The position numbers and the translations under genes are program-made. This document shows, one piece after another, positions 8,221 to 18,841 of a stretch of DNA of 64,000 nt; position 1 is the stretch's first letter, and each line of letters opens with the position of its first letter. Source of the DNA: Nitrospirota bacterium (GTDB lineage Bacteria > Nitrospirota > Nitrospiria > Nitrospirales > UBA8639); the NCBI GenBank assembly GCA_003695915.1, contig RFGF01000104.1, positions 1-64,000 on the forward strand, written 5' to 3'. Under the pieces are notes generated by a model that was not told where the DNA came from, made no database searches, and saw nothing but the letters and a program-made list of their open reading frames with translations.

Positions 8221-10938
8221 CTATCGCATGGAACGACGCGAGCCCCATCTCCGGCGCAACCATTTTTCGAACCCGACGATTGCATACGAGATCAGGCCGA
8301 TAGCCATGATGGCACCCCACTCCTCCCCACTGACAGCGGCCGAATGGAACAGCCTCTGCATGAACGGGCTATAGGTAAAAAGCAGTTGCAACCCGATCAT
8401 GATCGACACACCCCACGTCACCCACGGATTGCTGAAGAGGCCGAGCTGGAACATCGACCGCTCTAAGGATCGGCAATTGAACAGATAAAACAGCTCGACC
8501 ATGACGAAGACATTGACCGCGATGGTGCGCGCTTCGGCCAACGAGGCTCCGCGCTCCAAGGCCCAGACAAACAGACCGAAGGCCCCGGCCAGCAAGAGCG
8601 CACTGACCATCACCGTCCGAAAGATCAGTGTCCCGGTCAAAAGCGGCTGCTGAGGATCCCGCGGAGGGCGCTGCATGAGGTCGGGCTCTTTGGGCTCGAA
8701 GGCGAGCATCAATCCCAAGGCGATCGCCGTCGTCATATTGATCCAGAGAATTTGCACCGGAAGGATCGGGAGCATCGCGCCAGTCATGATCGCGGCCAAA
8801 ATGACCAAGCCTTCCCCCATATTTGTGGGAATGGTCCAGACAATGAATTTGGTCAGGTTGTCGAACACGCCCCGTCCCTCTTCAACCGCCGCTTCGATCG
8901 AGGCGAAATTGTCGTCGGTCAGCACCATGTCCGCGGCTTCCTTGGCCACTTCTGTCCCCGACCGCCCCATGGCGACACCGATATCCGCTTGTTTCAGCGC
9001 CGGGGCGTCGTTCACGCCGTCGCCGGTCATGGCCACGATGTGCCGGCGGGCTTGAAGCGCTTCCACGATCGAGAGCTTTTGCTCCGGTGATACGCGGGCG
9101 AACACGGCTGCTTCGTCCGCTGCGGCCGGCAGCTCGTGCGACGGCAACGTGGCTAACTCTGCACCCGTCAACAGCCGCGCCGCTGGAACATCGGTGGCCT
9201 CGTGCCCGAGGATGCCGATTTTTTCCGCGATGGCCCGTGCCGTGTTGAGATGGTCGCCCGTAATCATCTTAACGGCAATGCCCGCCGTGTGACAGGCGCG
9301 AACCGCCGCGATGGCCTCGGGACGGGGAGGGTCGATCATGGCCTGAAGCCCGAGGAACGTGAGTCCGCCTTTTTCGACGAGTTCCCGAGTCAGCGCCGCC
9401 TCCGACGGCACGTGTCCTCGGGCGAACGCCAACACCCGCAGGCCTTCGTTCGTCAACGCCTCGGCCGTTTGTACGATTCTGTCGCGATTCAGCGGGAGCT
9501 CGGTTCCATCCGGCCCGAGTTCCTGTGTACAAAACGGCAACATTTTTTCCAGCGCCCCTTTGACATAGCAGACGACTTCTCCGCTGACGCTTCGATGAAA
9601 CGTCGCCATGTACTGATATTGGGATTCGAATGGAATCACGTCCACGCGCGGGGCATCGCGATGCATGCGGTCGAGATCGAGCCCGGCCTTCCGCGCGGCG
9701 ACCAGAAGCGCCCCCTCCGTCGGATCGCCGACCACGTCCCATGTGTGTTCACGTCGAACGAGTTGCGATTCGTTGCACAAAATTCCAGCCACGAGACACG
9801 CATGCAGCGCCGGTGCCTCGTGCAGATCGACCGGAACGCCGTTCAAGGTCACCTGGCCTTTAGGGTCGTACCCCACTCCTTCGACACGATAACACTGGCC
9901 TCCGGCAAACACGGCCTGCACCGTCATTTGGTTTTCGGTGAGCGTGCCCGTTTTATCGGAGCAAATCACCGTCGTGCTTCCCAGCGTCTCGACGGCCGGC
10001 AATTTGCGGATAATGGCATGGCGCTGAGCCATGCGATGGACCCCGATGGCCAGGGTGATCGTGACCGCTGCCGGCAGCCCCTCGGGGATCGCACCCACGG
10101 CCAACGCGACGGCCGCCATGAAGACCTCCACTGCCGGCTGCCCGCGCCACAAGCCGATCCCGAACGTAACCGCGGCCAATCCTAAAATGACTACGGTCAA
10201 CAGCTTGCTGAACTGGGCGAGTTTTTTGGTGAGGGGGGTGGAGATGTCCGGGGCTTGGCCGACCAATTGGTGAATCCGGCCCAGTTCCGTTGCGGCCCCG
10301 GTGGCCACGACGATCCCAATCCCTCGTCCGCGAATCACCAGCGTGCCGGAGTACGCCATATTGAGCCGATCGGCCATGAGCGTTTCTGGCGGCAGGATAT
10401 GATCGACCTTGGAGACGGCGACGGATTCGCCCGTGAGCGCCGATTCGTCGATGGAAAGTTCACGAACCGAGACCAGTCGCAGGTCGGCCGGCACCTTGTC
10501 GCCGGATTCCAAAAAGACCACGTCGCCAGGGACGAGCTCTGTCGACGAAATGCGTAGCTTGCGACCGTCGCGGAGGACCGTCGCCTCCGTCTTGATCATG
10601 GTCATGAGCGCCTGGAGCGCTCGCTCGGCCCGGTATTCTTGGATAAATCCCACGATGGCATTGATCACCACCACGCCAAAAATTACGCTGGCATCGACCA
10701 CTTCGCCGAGCCAGGCGGTGATGGCGCCAGCAGCCAGCAGGATGTACACCAAGGGATGGTGAAATTGCAGCAGGAATTGGACCACCGGTCCATGGCGGCG
10801 CATCATGGGCAGCACGTTGGGACCGAACCGCTTGAGTCGTTCAGCCGCTTCGTCCTTCGACAGACCCCGCGAGAGATCCGTTTCCAGAAGAAGCAGCACC
10901 TCGTGAACAGGCAGATGATGCGTATCCTGAGGAATCAT
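8221..10938 (-). CDS. P2A-type (calcium-pump-like) cation-transporting ATPase
   Basis: 905 residues, full length for the family. N-terminal cation-ATPase domain, TM pair, actuator motif TGES near residue 170, phosphorylation motif DKTGTLT near 327, the nucleotide-domain KGALEKML region, hinge [12 protein letters not shown], and a C-terminal set of TM helices. The M4 motif PEGLPA is typical of calcium or manganese pumps of the SERCA-like group, and there are no N-terminal metal-binding domains, which separates it from CopA in this window. It pumps a cation, probably Ca2+ or Mn2+, out of the cytoplasm using ATP. It lies about 200 bases upstream of the multicopper oxidase gene in the same direction. 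Confidence 0.9.
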   Translation of the reverse strand: MIPQDTHHLPVHEVLLLLETDLSRGLSKDEAAERLKRFGPNVLPMMRRHGPVVQFLLQFHHPLVYILLAAGAITAWLGEVVDASVIFGVVVINAIVGFIQEYRAERALQALMTMIKTEATVLRDGRKLRISSTELVPGDVVFLESGDKVPADLRLVSVRELSIDESALTGESVAVSKVDHILPPETLMADRLNMAYSGTLVIRGRGIGIVVATGAATELGRIHQLVGQAPDISTPLTKKLAQFSKLLTVVILGLAAVTFGIGLWRGQPAVEVFMAAVALAVGAIPEGLPAAVTITLAIGVHRMAQRHAIIRKLPAVETLGSTTVICSDKTGTLTENQMTVQAVFAGGQCYRVEGVGYDPKGQVTLNGVPVDLHEAPALHACLVAGILCNESQLVRREHTWDVVGDPTEGALLVAARKAGLDLDRMHRDAPRVDVIPFESQYQYMATFHRSVSGEVVCYVKGALEKMLPFCTQELGPDGTELPLNRDRIVQTAEALTNEGLRVLAFARGHVPSEAALTRELVEKGGLTFLGLQAMIDPPRPEAIAAVRACHTAGIAVKMITGDHLNTARAIAEKIGILGHEATDVPAARLLTGAELATLPSHELPAAADEAAVFARVSPEQKLSIVEALQARRHIVAMTGDGVNDAPALKQADIGVAMGRSGTEVAKEAADMVLTDDNFASIEAAVEEGRGVFDNLTKFIVWTIPTNMGEGLVILAAIMTGAMLPILPVQILWINMTTAIALGLMLAFEPKEPDLMQRPPRDPQQPLLTGTLIFRTVMVSALLLAGAFGLFVWALERGASLAEARTIAVNVFVMVELFYLFNCRSLERSMFQLGLFSNPWVTWGVSIMIGLQLLFTYSPFMQRLFHSAAVSGEEWGAIMAIGLISYAIVGFEKWLRRRWGSRRSMR

Positions 10939-11153
10939 GAATGGACTTCGGTACTCTCACGGCGCGACGGCGAGGAACCGCCCGTGAAAGCCTGAGCGCT
11001 CTTCGGAACGATTCCCCTCGCGTTCGATCGGCACAGACCATTAACGCACACTCCTGAGGCAAAAGCCAAGGCTGGATTTGTCTCGACAGCATCTCACGCA
11101 GCATGCGAAGCGAAAATCCCCAGTCGAGTTGTCTCAGCGCATATTTTTTTCTC

Positions 11154-11181
11154 TTGTGATGGCCTGCCGGTCGTTTATAAT
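11154..11181 (+). promoter_or_regulatory. Sigma-70-type promoter for ftsH
   Basis: TTGTGA at 11154-11159 and a perfect TATAAT at 11176-11181 are 16 bases apart. The box pair lies 133 bases before the ftsH start, in the divergent gap between ftsH and the P-type ATPase gene. Confidence 0.6.
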
Positions 11182-11314
11182 GACGACAACGCTCGATCAG
11201 TAGGCACATCCGAGCGCCAGGGTTGCGAACACGGGTTGATCGAGACCGAACATTCACTGCTAGAGTTGTGAGCGCTCGGAAAAAAGAACGCGTTCCGAGT
11301 GATCGCGGAGTCCG

Positions 11315-13150
11315 ATGATGGACAAAAAATTTCGCTTTTCCATCTGGTATTTCATTTTCGCCTTTTGGCTCCTCATCATGCTCCAGGAGCTCTATTTCAC
11401 CGCCCAACACCGGAATGAAGTGCCCTACAGTCAGTTCAAATCGTGGGTCATGCAGAACAAGGTCAAGAAAGTCGAGATCTTGGAAACCGTCATTCAAGGC
11501 GAGCTCTATCCGGAACGGGAAGGCCAAGCGCCCCAACGCTTTCAAACCGTGCGCGTGGACGATCCCGATTTGGTGCATTTGTTGGAAGAAAAGGGTGTGG
11601 AATTTACCGGCGTCGCGGTCAGTACGCTATGGAGAGACGTGGCCTCGTGGGTCGTGCCTATTCTGGTCTTTGCTGCAATCTGGTTTTGGATTCTCCAGCG
11701 CGTTAGCCAGGGTGCCGGCGGTGGATTCATGCGAATTGGCCAATCCAAGGCCAAGATTTATATGGAAAAGGATATTCCCGTCAGAATGAGCGATGTCGCC
11801 GGCGTTGATGAGGCTAAAGAAGAACTCATGGAAGTTATCGAATTTTTAAAAACCCCAGACAAGTTCACCCGCATCGGAGGACGGATTCCCAAAGGCGTCT
11901 TGCTGGTGGGACCGCCGGGAACCGGGAAAACGTTGTTGGCCAAGGCCATCGCCGGAGAGGCCGGGGTGCCGTTTTTTTCTATCAGCGGCTCGGAATTCGT
12001 CGAAATGTTCGTGGGGGTTGGTGCGGCGCGGGTGAGAGATCTGTTCGAGAATGCCAAAGCCAAAGCACCCTGCATCATCTTCATCGACGAACTCGACGCG
12101 CTGGGGAAAGCGCGCGGCACCGGGCCGGTGACCCACGAGGAACGCGAGCAGACGTTGAACCAATTGCTCGTGGAAATGGACGGATTCGATCCCCGTGTGG
12201 GGGTCATCATCCTGGCTGCCACGAACCGGCCGGAAATCCTCGACCCGGCTTTGCTGCGAGCCGGACGCTTCGACCGGCAGGTCTTGGTGGACCGTCCCGA
12301 TCGTCAGGGCCGCGAAGCCATTCTTCGCTTACATGCCCGGCACATCAAACTGGCTCCCGATGCCGACTTGGGAAAAATCGCCGCTATGACCCCCGGCATG
12401 GTGGGCGCCGATCTGGCCAACGTCGTCAACGAGGCCGCGTTGCTCGCTGTACGACGGAATCGCGACATGGTCCATCAAACGGAATTGGAAGAAGCCGTGG
12501 AGCGGGTGATCGCCGGCTTGGAGAAGAAAAACCGGGTGCTCAGTCCGGCTGAACGGGAGCGTGTGGCCCATCATGAAGTGGGACATGCCCTTGTAGCCTT
12601 TATGCTTCCGGGCACCGACCCCGTTCAAAAAATTTCCATCGTGCCCCGCGGGATCGCTGCGCTTGGGTACACCATGCAACTGCCGACCGAAGATCGTTAC
12701 CTGCTCACGAAATCGGAACTGGAAAACAAGATCGCCGTGCTGCTGGGCGGGCTGGTCGCCGAAGAGCTCGTCTTCGGGGAAATGTCCACCGGGGCCGCGG
12801 ACGACCTGCAAAAGGCTGCCAACATCGCCAAGCGCATGGTCAAAGACTATGGCATGAGCGAGACGGTAGGCCGGGTGGCTTTGGAACTCACCCCACCGCC
12901 GGCATTTCTGAAGCCCGGCGATGTTTCTCCGCGCGGGGACTATTCGGAACAGACCGCCCGAGAAGTCGATGAAGCGGTGAAGGGCATCATCCAGACGCAA
13001 GAAGAGCGGGTTCGAACCATCTTGACGCAACTCCATCCCGTCTTGCGGGAAGGAGCCCACCGCTTGCTGGAACAAGAAATCATGACTGGCCAGGAGTTGC
13101 AAGAGATGCTCGCTAAACATCCCGTCGGCCAACCTGCTCCCGTTTCATGA
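11315..13150 (+). CDS. ftsH: FtsH membrane AAA+ zinc metalloprotease
   Basis: 611 residues, normal for FtsH. N-terminal TM helix (about 9-27), a short periplasmic domain, a second TM helix (about 107-128), then the AAA+ module with Walker A GPPGTGKT near 200, Walker B FIDELDAL, and the second-region-of-homology arginines. The peptidase domain has zinc site HEVGH near 420 in place of the usual HEAGH, which keeps both His and the Glu. It degrades damaged or unassembled membrane proteins and some soluble ones. Its place between two metal-pumping ATPases may only be chance, but would suit turnover of metal-damaged membrane proteins. A clear promoter stands upstream. Confidence 0.95.
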   Translation: MMDKKFRFSIWYFIFAFWLLIMLQELYFTAQHRNEVPYSQFKSWVMQNKVKKVEILETVIQGELYPEREGQAPQRFQTVRVDDPDLVHLLEEKGVEFTGVAVSTLWRDVASWVVPILVFAAIWFWILQRVSQGAGGGFMRIGQSKAKIYMEKDIPVRMSDVAGVDEAKEELMEVIEFLKTPDKFTRIGGRIPKGVLLVGPPGTGKTLLAKAIAGEAGVPFFSISGSEFVEMFVGVGAARVRDLFENAKAKAPCIIFIDELDALGKARGTGPVTHEEREQTLNQLLVEMDGFDPRVGVIILAATNRPEILDPALLRAGRFDRQVLVDRPDRQGREAILRLHARHIKLAPDADLGKIAAMTPGMVGADLANVVNEAALLAVRRNRDMVHQTELEEAVERVIAGLEKKNRVLSPAERERVAHHEVGHALVAFMLPGTDPVQKISIVPRGIAALGYTMQLPTEDRYLLTKSELENKIAVLLGGLVAEELVFGEMSTGAADDLQKAANIAKRMVKDYGMSETVGRVALELTPPPAFLKPGDVSPRGDYSEQTAREVDEAVKGIIQTQEERVRTILTQLHPVLREGAHRLLEQEIMTGQELQEMLAKHPVGQPAPVS

Positions 13151-13214
13151 CATAGTGTATCTTTCGATGCGGATACCCGAGTTTAGAAGGAACCGCATGC
13201 CCTGGTCCGGGATC

Positions 13215-15716
13215 TCACTCCAGCGGCAGCCGGCGCAGCCGAAGGGAATTGAACACCACACTGACCGAACTCATCGCCATCGCGGCCGCCGCCAGCACAG
13301 GATGCAACAATCCTTTCTGCCCGAAGATGATCGTCAGCGCCGGTGGAACGCCGCCGAGACGGGCAAATACCGGATACAAGACACCCGCAGCGACGGGGAT
13401 CAAGGCCACATTATACGCAAAGGCCCAAAACAGATTTTGATAAATAATCCGCATTGTGGCCCGACTGAGACGAATGGCTTTCACGACTCCACGGAGATCT
13501 CCGCTCATGAGCGTAACCTGCGCGGTCTCCATCGCGACGTCCGTCCCCGTGCCAATGGCAATGCCGACATCGGCTTGTGCCAGCGCAGGCGCATCGTTGA
13601 TCCCGTCGCCGACCATGGCCACCCGTTTGCCTTCAGCCTGCAATCGTTTGATTTCCGCAGCTTTTTGATCGGGCAGCACCTCTGCCAGCACCCGATCGAT
13701 CCCCAATTGTGCAGCAATCGCTTGGGCCGCCTGGCGGTTGTCTCCCGTCATCATGACCACTTCGAGACCGGCCTTGTGCAACACGGCGATGGCCTCCTTC
13801 GCCTCGGGCCGCACGGTATCGGCAATCGCCACGATACCTTTCACTTCTCCATCGATCACGACCGCTGCTGGGGTCTTCCCAGCCGCAGCCAGCGATTCAG
13901 CCGCCTGCGCCAAGCCGTCCACATGGACCGCCTGGTCTTTGACCGCACGCCAACTGCCGATCATGACGGACGTCCCGGCGACGCGGCCGCGAACACCCAA
14001 TCCGGGAGTGGCCGCAAAGTCGGTCGGCTCTTCCAATGTGAGCGCCTTGCGTTCGGCATAGGTCACCAAGGCCTGAGCCAGAGGGTGCTCCGATCGCCGT
14101 TCGACCGATGCCGCCAGGCGGATCACCTCGTCTTCGCTCATATCCTGGCTTACGACATCGGTTACGAGAGGCGTGCCCATGGTCAACGTACCGGTTTTAT
14201 CCAGTACGATGGTATCGACGCGATACAAGGTTTCCAGTGCTTCGGCATTGCGAATCAGAATGCCGTGCTCGGCTCCCCGACCGGTGCCGACCATAATCGC
14301 GGTAGGCGTAGCCAATCCCAGGGCGCACGGGCAGGCGATGATGAGCACGGCGATGAACGACAACAACGCATAGGTCAGGGCAGGAGGCGGTCCGACGAGA
14401 GACCACACCGCAAAAGCCGTCACGGCAATGCCGATGACAATAGGAACGAATACGGCGGCCACACGATCCGCAAAACGTTGGATCGGAGCGCGGGACCCTT
14501 GTGCCTCTTGGACCAACTGGACGATCCGCGCGAGGGTGGTTTCCTTTCCCACCGCCGTCGCCGTAAATGTAAAACTGCCCGTTTTGTTGATCGTTCCGGC
14601 ATAGACGCGAGAACCTGGCGTTTTCTCCACGGGGAGACTTTCGCCCGTGAGCATGGATTCGTCCACGCTCGAGTACCCTTCCTGTACCACGCCGTCCACG
14701 GGAATCCGATCGCCGGGCCTCACGACGACGACATCGCCCGGCACGACGGCATCGATGGGGATCTCGATCTCCTGCGCGCCCCGCCGAACTCGAGCGGTCG
14801 ATGGCCGCAGGCCCATCAACTTTTTGATGGCGGCGGACGTTTCTCCTTTGGCTCGTGCTTCCAAATATCGACCGAACAAGATCAACGCGATGATCATGAT
14901 AGCCGTGTCGTAATAGACATGGATCTCGAACCCGCCGCGAGCGAAAAAGCCCGGCGCGAACGTCGCAATCACACTATAGAGGTATGCCGCCATTGTGCCG
15001 ATGGCGATGAGGGTGTTCATATTAGCCGTGCGATGCCGGGCCGCATTCCACGCTGCGAGATAGATGGGCGAACCGGCCCAGATCAATGCGGGCGTCGTTA
15101 CGGCAAACAACAGCAGAAACCGCGCCTGATCGCTCCAGCCTCCGAGCCACGGGATCATGTTCATCGAGGCCAGGAGGACGAAGAGCCCCACCGTGGCACT
15201 TACCACAACCCGTCGTTTCAATATTCGAAGTTCCTGTCGGCGTTCGCGATCGACGGTCTCTTCCGTTTCCGCAGGCACGTACGCGAAGCCATAGCCTTCT
15301 TCCTCCACGGCCCGCCGAAGATCATCGAAGGTACACGTCCCCGGCCATTTGGTCACGGTCGCCCGCTCGGTGGCCAAGTTGACGGTGACGGACACGATAC
15401 CGGGAACTCGCTGGAGCGCGCGTTCGACATGTTTCACGCATGAGGCGCAGGTCATGCCCTGCACAGCGAAGGTTTCGGTTTCTACCGGTACCTGGTAGCC
15501 AGCCTCATGAATCGCCTCGACCAGCTCGCGAATCGCAGTCTGCTCGGCGTCATATTCCACGGTCACCGTCTCCGTTGCCATATTGACGGTGACCGAACTC
15601 ACACCGGGCAACCGGCGCAACGCCTTTTCCACATGTGCTGCACACGAGGCACACGTCATCCCGCGAACCGGCAAGACGAGTCGTGTGAGATTTGTGGTTG
15701 TGGCCAATTCGCTCAT
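13215..15716 (-). CDS. copA: Copper-exporting P1B-type ATPase with two metal-binding domains
   Basis: 833 residues. Two N-terminal heavy-metal-associated domains, each with GMTCASC, occupy roughly residues 12-80 and 82-150. Then come the TM domain with the CPC signature near 462-464 ([12 protein letters not shown]), the phosphorylation motif DKTGTLT near 505, the His-Pro motif (SEHPLA) and the [10 protein letters not shown] hinge. This set is diagnostic for Cu+ export pumps. The start ATG overlaps the stop of the upstream chaperone gene by the ATGA arrangement, so the two are co-translated. No copper repressor gene of the CueR, CsoR or CopY type is seen next to it. Confidence 0.95.
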   Translation of the reverse strand: MSELATTTNLTRLVLPVRGMTCASCAAHVEKALRRLPGVSSVTVNMATETVTVEYDAEQTAIRELVEAIHEAGYQVPVETETFAVQGMTCASCVKHVERALQRVPGIVSVTVNLATERATVTKWPGTCTFDDLRRAVEEEGYGFAYVPAETEETVDRERRQELRILKRRVVVSATVGLFVLLASMNMIPWLGGWSDQARFLLLFAVTTPALIWAGSPIYLAAWNAARHRTANMNTLIAIGTMAAYLYSVIATFAPGFFARGGFEIHVYYDTAIMIIALILFGRYLEARAKGETSAAIKKLMGLRPSTARVRRGAQEIEIPIDAVVPGDVVVVRPGDRIPVDGVVQEGYSSVDESMLTGESLPVEKTPGSRVYAGTINKTGSFTFTATAVGKETTLARIVQLVQEAQGSRAPIQRFADRVAAVFVPIVIGIAVTAFAVWSLVGPPPALTYALLSFIAVLIIACPCALGLATPTAIMVGTGRGAEHGILIRNAEALETLYRVDTIVLDKTGTLTMGTPLVTDVVSQDMSEDEVIRLAASVERRSEHPLAQALVTYAERKALTLEEPTDFAATPGLGVRGRVAGTSVMIGSWRAVKDQAVHVDGLAQAAESLAAAGKTPAAVVIDGEVKGIVAIADTVRPEAKEAIAVLHKAGLEVVMMTGDNRQAAQAIAAQLGIDRVLAEVLPDQKAAEIKRLQAEGKRVAMVGDGINDAPALAQADVGIAIGTGTDVAMETAQVTLMSGDLRGVVKAIRLSRATMRIIYQNLFWAFAYNVALIPVAAGVLYPVFARLGGVPPALTIIFGQKGLLHPVLAAAAMAMSSVSVVFNSLRLRRLPLE

Positions 15717-15931
15717 GAAGAAGCCACATCCAGTGTATAGCCTGCATCCGCCACCGCTGCGGCCAGGGTTTCGCGCGAGACTACTGCCGAATCATATTCC
15801 ACCGTCGCTCGATGGTTGGTCAAATCCACCGTCACCGAGGCGACGCCTGGGACACTCCGTAACGCTTTTTCTACATGGCGCACGCAGTTTTCGCAGGTCA
15901 TACCCTGTACAGGAAAGTGTTCGGTGATCAT
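15713..15931 (-). CDS. CopZ-like copper chaperone
   Basis: A 72-residue single heavy-metal-associated domain with GMTCENC near residues 10-16, the classic copper-binding CxxC loop, and the beta-alpha-beta-beta-alpha-beta pattern. I start it at the ATG at 15931 because AGGAGG sits at 15939-15944; the open frame extends further but without a ribosome site. The gene is translationally coupled to copA, so its likely job is to hand Cu+ to the pump. Confidence 0.92.
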   Translation of the reverse strand: MITEHFPVQGMTCENCVRHVEKALRSVPGVASVTVDLTNHRATVEYDSAVVSRETLAAAVADAGYTLDVASS

Positions 15932-16074
15932 AAGCAAGCCTCCTTCCTCAGAATGGTGGCTCGCCGCACATAGGCCCTTGCGCAAGCCTTCTGTCGATGC
16001 GACGAGACGCTTCTATTGTTGCTGATTTGCTCCGCTGGAGCAATGGAAATCAGAGTGGCGGATGAGATCGGAGC

Positions 16075-16272
16075 TCAGTGTTGGGAAAGACGGCGTGATT
16101 TTTGGGCAAGCTGTTCATACACCTCGAACTTCGTTTCCAGGCGCACGAGGCGATCGCGATGATGGCGTAATTCCGGCGCCATTTCGCTTAAATTTTTCTC
16201 GATGCGCTTCATCTGGTCTTGAAGACCGACCAGTCCTTTGAGGGTTTTATAGATATCTTCGGACACACTCAT
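16075..16272 (-). CDS. Small coiled-coil protein, unknown function
   Basis: 65 residues, highly charged, with heptad-like spacing of Leu, Val and Met (for example GLVGLQDQMKRIEKNL), so a coiled coil is likely. No signal or TM segment. Its ATG overlaps the stop of the 94-residue gene upstream (ATGA), so they form a coupled pair. I do not recognise a family. Confidence 0.6.
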   Translation of the reverse strand: MSVSEDIYKTLKGLVGLQDQMKRIEKNLSEMAPELRHHRDRLVRLETKFEVYEQLAQKSRRLSQH

Positions 16273-16553
16273 GAGGCTTCTTTCTTGGACTGTTTCAGTG
16301 CGCGCAACACGGACTCGAGCTGCCGGTTTTCACGTTTGGCTTGCACCGTCATCGCCTCTACGGCTTGCCGGGCACTTTTCGCGGCTTCCGCCATCGCTTT
16401 CGGATCGATGCCCTTGACTCCGAAGGCCAGATAACATTCGATCGCATTGCGCACCTCTCTGGCCAAGCTCGTGTGGCGGCGTTTCGCCAATTGGGCCAGA
16501 CGCCGCTTTTGCGAGAGCGGTAAATGGATCAACGTCGATTCCAAAGCAGCCAT
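16269..16553 (-). CDS. Small basic protein with ribbon-helix-helix-like N-terminus
   Basis: 94 residues. The N-terminal half (STLIHLPLSQKRRLAQLAKR, then TSLAREVRNAI) has the strand-helix-helix pattern of ribbon-helix-helix DNA-binding proteins such as antitoxin repressors. The C-terminal half is helical and charged. The next gene starts within its stop codon and encodes a coiled-coil protein. The pair could be an antitoxin-like or adaptor unit, but no toxin fold is recognised in the partner. Function is not assigned. Confidence 0.6.
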   Translation of the reverse strand: MAALESTLIHLPLSQKRRLAQLAKRRHTSLAREVRNAIECYLAFGVKGIDPKAMAEAAKSARQAVEAMTVQAKRENRQLESVLRALKQSKKEAS

Positions 16554-16575
16554 CCTCCATCGCCTTTCGTGAACG

Positions 16576-17316
16576 CTATATCATACCTACTATATCAAAG
16601 GCCTTCGTGTTGGCAATGCGTAACGAGGCCATCGGAGTCCCTACGCGCTGATCGCTGAATTCACCATCCATAATGCGGTGCAATTGCCACGCGAGTCCCG
16701 CCCGCGTGATGGCCCAAAAGGGCGAAATCGGAAGGCCGGCTTCTCGAAGCGCACGAGCCGCATAGTGATAGCAGTGATGAAAAATATGATACGCGCGCGT
16801 GGCTCGATAAAACCGAGACGACCCGATATGGGCCAACACCGTGGACTCTTTGGTTCGAAGCAGATAGCGCCGCAACCTCTGAAATCCTTCGTACGAAAGG
16901 GCCAAGGTGAACAGTTCCGCTGGCGGTTGCGGTGTGCGATGCGCCCAGAGGTCTTTGGAGCGGGTTACCTCCACGACGCCCTCGGTCGGCCAGAAGAGCG
17001 ATCTGAGCACTCCCATTATCCCTTGCCGGCCTTCTATATAACAGGCGCGCTCGGCATAGCCCCATTCCTCGAACGACCAGGAACCCTGTTCCTGGAAGGG
17101 TTCCACGTCCAAAGACAGATGGCGATCGACTTCACCCACGAGATCCTCTCGCCTCAATCCGATGACGGCATGCCATACGTCAATGGACACATACACGGTT
17201 TTGGTCGGCGTTCCCGGCTCCGGAGGCCAGAGATAAGGGTCCGCTGTGGCACATCCTCCGACTAGTAGGAGCGCCACTACACCGTTCCGCCAAGCTATAT
17301 CCACGAATCCTCGCAT
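16576..17316 (-). CDS. DUF2459-family lipoprotein
   Basis: About 246 residues from the ATG at 17316, chosen because it yields a lipoprotein signal (hydrophobic VALLLV followed by GGC) near residue 20; the open frame extends to 17475 but the extra 53 residues look random. The mature part matches the DUF2459 layout: an early strand VYVSIDVWHAVI in place of the family's GWHTG motif, a FEEWGYAER segment, and a late helix ARALREAGLPISPF. The usual Cys-Asn of the late motif is replaced here. The family has no firm function. It is transcribed toward the small gene pair, 22 bases upstream of it. Confidence 0.7.
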   Translation of the reverse strand: MRGFVDIAWRNGVVALLLVGGCATADPYLWPPEPGTPTKTVYVSIDVWHAVIGLRREDLVGEVDRHLSLDVEPFQEQGSWSFEEWGYAERACYIEGRQGIMGVLRSLFWPTEGVVEVTRSKDLWAHRTPQPPAELFTLALSYEGFQRLRRYLLRTKESTVLAHIGSSRFYRATRAYHIFHHCYHYAARALREAGLPISPFWAITRAGLAWQLHRIMDGEFSDQRVGTPMASLRIANTKAFDIVGMI

Positions 17317-17413
17317 GGCCGAACGATGTCTGTTCTTGCAAGAAGGGGCGCGCTGATCCCTTTCCGCCGAGACTCCCATCCCCCGACACCATCGAATCCG
17401 ATACAATATTTTT

Positions 17414-17953
17414 ATGACGACTGAATCTCCTCGAATGCCATCGCCCCAGTCTTTGCTCTTTTTTGCCGATGTCATGCTTGGTAAACTAGCGCGCTGGCTT
17501 CGGCTGCTCGGATACGATACGGCATACGAGCGGGATATCGACGACCGAGCGATCGTGGAACGGATCGTTCGCGAAGGCCGATGGCTTTTGACGCGCGACC
17601 GCTATCTTTTGCGCCGGAACATTCTTGCCGGCCGAGCGACGTTGATTGTGCATGATTCCGTGGGTGACCAATTGCAGCAATTGGGGCAAGAACTGGGGAT
17701 TTCTCTCGTCATCGACCAGGCCACGGAAAGCCGATGTATGAAATGCAATGCGCCTCTTGAACCGCTTGCTCATCGGCAGGCCGCCTCTCGCGTCCCGCCT
17801 CATGTCGCACGCGAGCAGACCGAATTCGTCATCTGTCCCCGGTGCGAACGCATCTTTTGGCCCGGATCCCATTGGACTCACCTCCAACGCCGATTGCACG
17901 ATTGGCAACTCGGGGTCACCTTGGGGATCGTGCCGCGAAGCTCAGGAGCCTAA
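17414..17953 (+). CDS. Mut7-C domain protein (PIN-like RNase fold) with zinc ribbon
   Basis: 179 residues. FADVMLGKLARWLRLLGYDT is the signature opening of the Mut7-C domain, a PIN-like nuclease fold, and the acidic residues at FAD, DIDD and TRDR fit its active site. Two CxxC pairs (CMKC near 112 and CPRC near 142) form a C-terminal zinc ribbon. The natural RNA substrate is not known. A TACAAT hexamer at 17402-17407 ends only 7 bases before the ATG and there is no ribosome site, so the message may be leaderless; the next ATG (17435) is a weaker choice. Confidence 0.82.
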   Translation: MTTESPRMPSPQSLLFFADVMLGKLARWLRLLGYDTAYERDIDDRAIVERIVREGRWLLTRDRYLLRRNILAGRATLIVHDSVGDQLQQLGQELGISLVIDQATESRCMKCNAPLEPLAHRQAASRVPPHVAREQTEFVICPRCERIFWPGSHWTHLQRRLHDWQLGVTLGIVPRSSGA

Positions 17954-18040
17954 CGGCGAGTCCGTTCTTCATAACGGCAACTGAACACGATGCCTGCCCT
18001 GCATCATCCATACCATGACTTCCACGGGGACGCCTGAATC

Positions 18041-18718
18041 ATGCCCCAGCTCGGATGCTTGTTCTTGCTCCTCATTGTCACACTGATTGTCCTGCTGCCC
18101 TTTCTGTTCGCCCAGATTTTCGTCACTGCCTTGGCCAAGCTGCGCTTGGCACCGGATACGGCCTTGCTCATGGTCATGGGGATTTTTCTGGGTAGCGCTA
18201 TCAATATTCCGATTACGAAAATCGCTCGGCACGAGGATGTCGTCATGCATCCCCTCGCCATGTTCGGCATGATGCATTGGTTGCCGCAACTTCGCCGGAT
18301 CAAGCGGGAAACCATTATCGCCGTCAACGTGGGCGGGTGCCTCATCCCTGCCAGCTTGGCGCTCTATGAAACACTGCAATTGCTCGCGGTCAGCGGATCG
18401 TATTTGTTCATCTTGGCCATCAGCGTGGGGATCAACACCGTCGTGTGTTATTGGTTTGCCCAACCTGTGGAAGGAATCGGCATCGCCATGCCGGCCTTTC
18501 TTCCCCCATTGGTCGCTGCCTCGAGCGCCCTGCTGTTGGCGCCCGAAGAAGCCCCGGCCGTCGCGTTCGTCGCGGGCGTCTTGGGTCCGCTCATCGGCGC
18601 GGACCTGCTTCACCTCCGCGACATCCCTCGCATCGCTACCGGTATGGCTAGCATCGGCGGAGCCGGGACGTTCGACGGGATCGTCCTCTCCGGCGTCTTG
18701 GCCGCATATCTCGCGTAA
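18041..18718 (+). CDS. DUF1614 membrane protein
   Basis: 225 residues, with about six or seven hydrophobic helices and the small-residue-rich loops typical of DUF1614 (for example GIFLGSAINIPI, VGGCLIPA, and GPLIGADLLHL near the end). The last segment IGGAGTFDGIVLSG is the conserved end of this family. Function is unknown. It follows the Mut7-C gene by 87 bases on the same strand and may share its message. Confidence 0.82.
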   Translation: MPQLGCLFLLLIVTLIVLLPFLFAQIFVTALAKLRLAPDTALLMVMGIFLGSAINIPITKIARHEDVVMHPLAMFGMMHWLPQLRRIKRETIIAVNVGGCLIPASLALYETLQLLAVSGSYLFILAISVGINTVVCYWFAQPVEGIGIAMPAFLPPLVAASSALLLAPEEAPAVAFVAGVLGPLIGADLLHLRDIPRIATGMASIGGAGTFDGIVLSGVLAAYLA

Positions 18719-18734
18719 CGCTTAGCTCGGGTAG

Positions 18735-18755
18735 GCAGCCGCAGCGAGCGGCTGC
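18735..18755. terminator. Hairpin between convergent genes
   Basis: GCAGCCGC and GCGGCTGC form an 8-bp perfect stem around a 5-base loop, in the gap between the convergent DUF1614 and Lon-like genes. There is no T-run on either side, so termination would be weak or factor-dependent. Confidence 0.4.
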
Positions 18756-18841
18756 GTCTCAGGTCGTCCATCTTTGGATCACAAACGGTCTAGCCTGGGC
18801 TCTGGAGAATCCGAGGAATCGAGAACCTAGGCCGTGCTCCG

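Noticed and set aside
9202-10185. A 327-codon open frame antisense to the P2A ATPase
   Set aside because: Same kind of shadow; no ribosome site and no motif, while the ATPase is well supported.
13155-15443. A 762-codon open frame antisense to copA
   Set aside because: It is very long, but its product is low-complexity (rich in His, Arg, Gly, Asp) and copA on the other strand is unmistakable. Such frames arise from codon bias in GC-rich genes.
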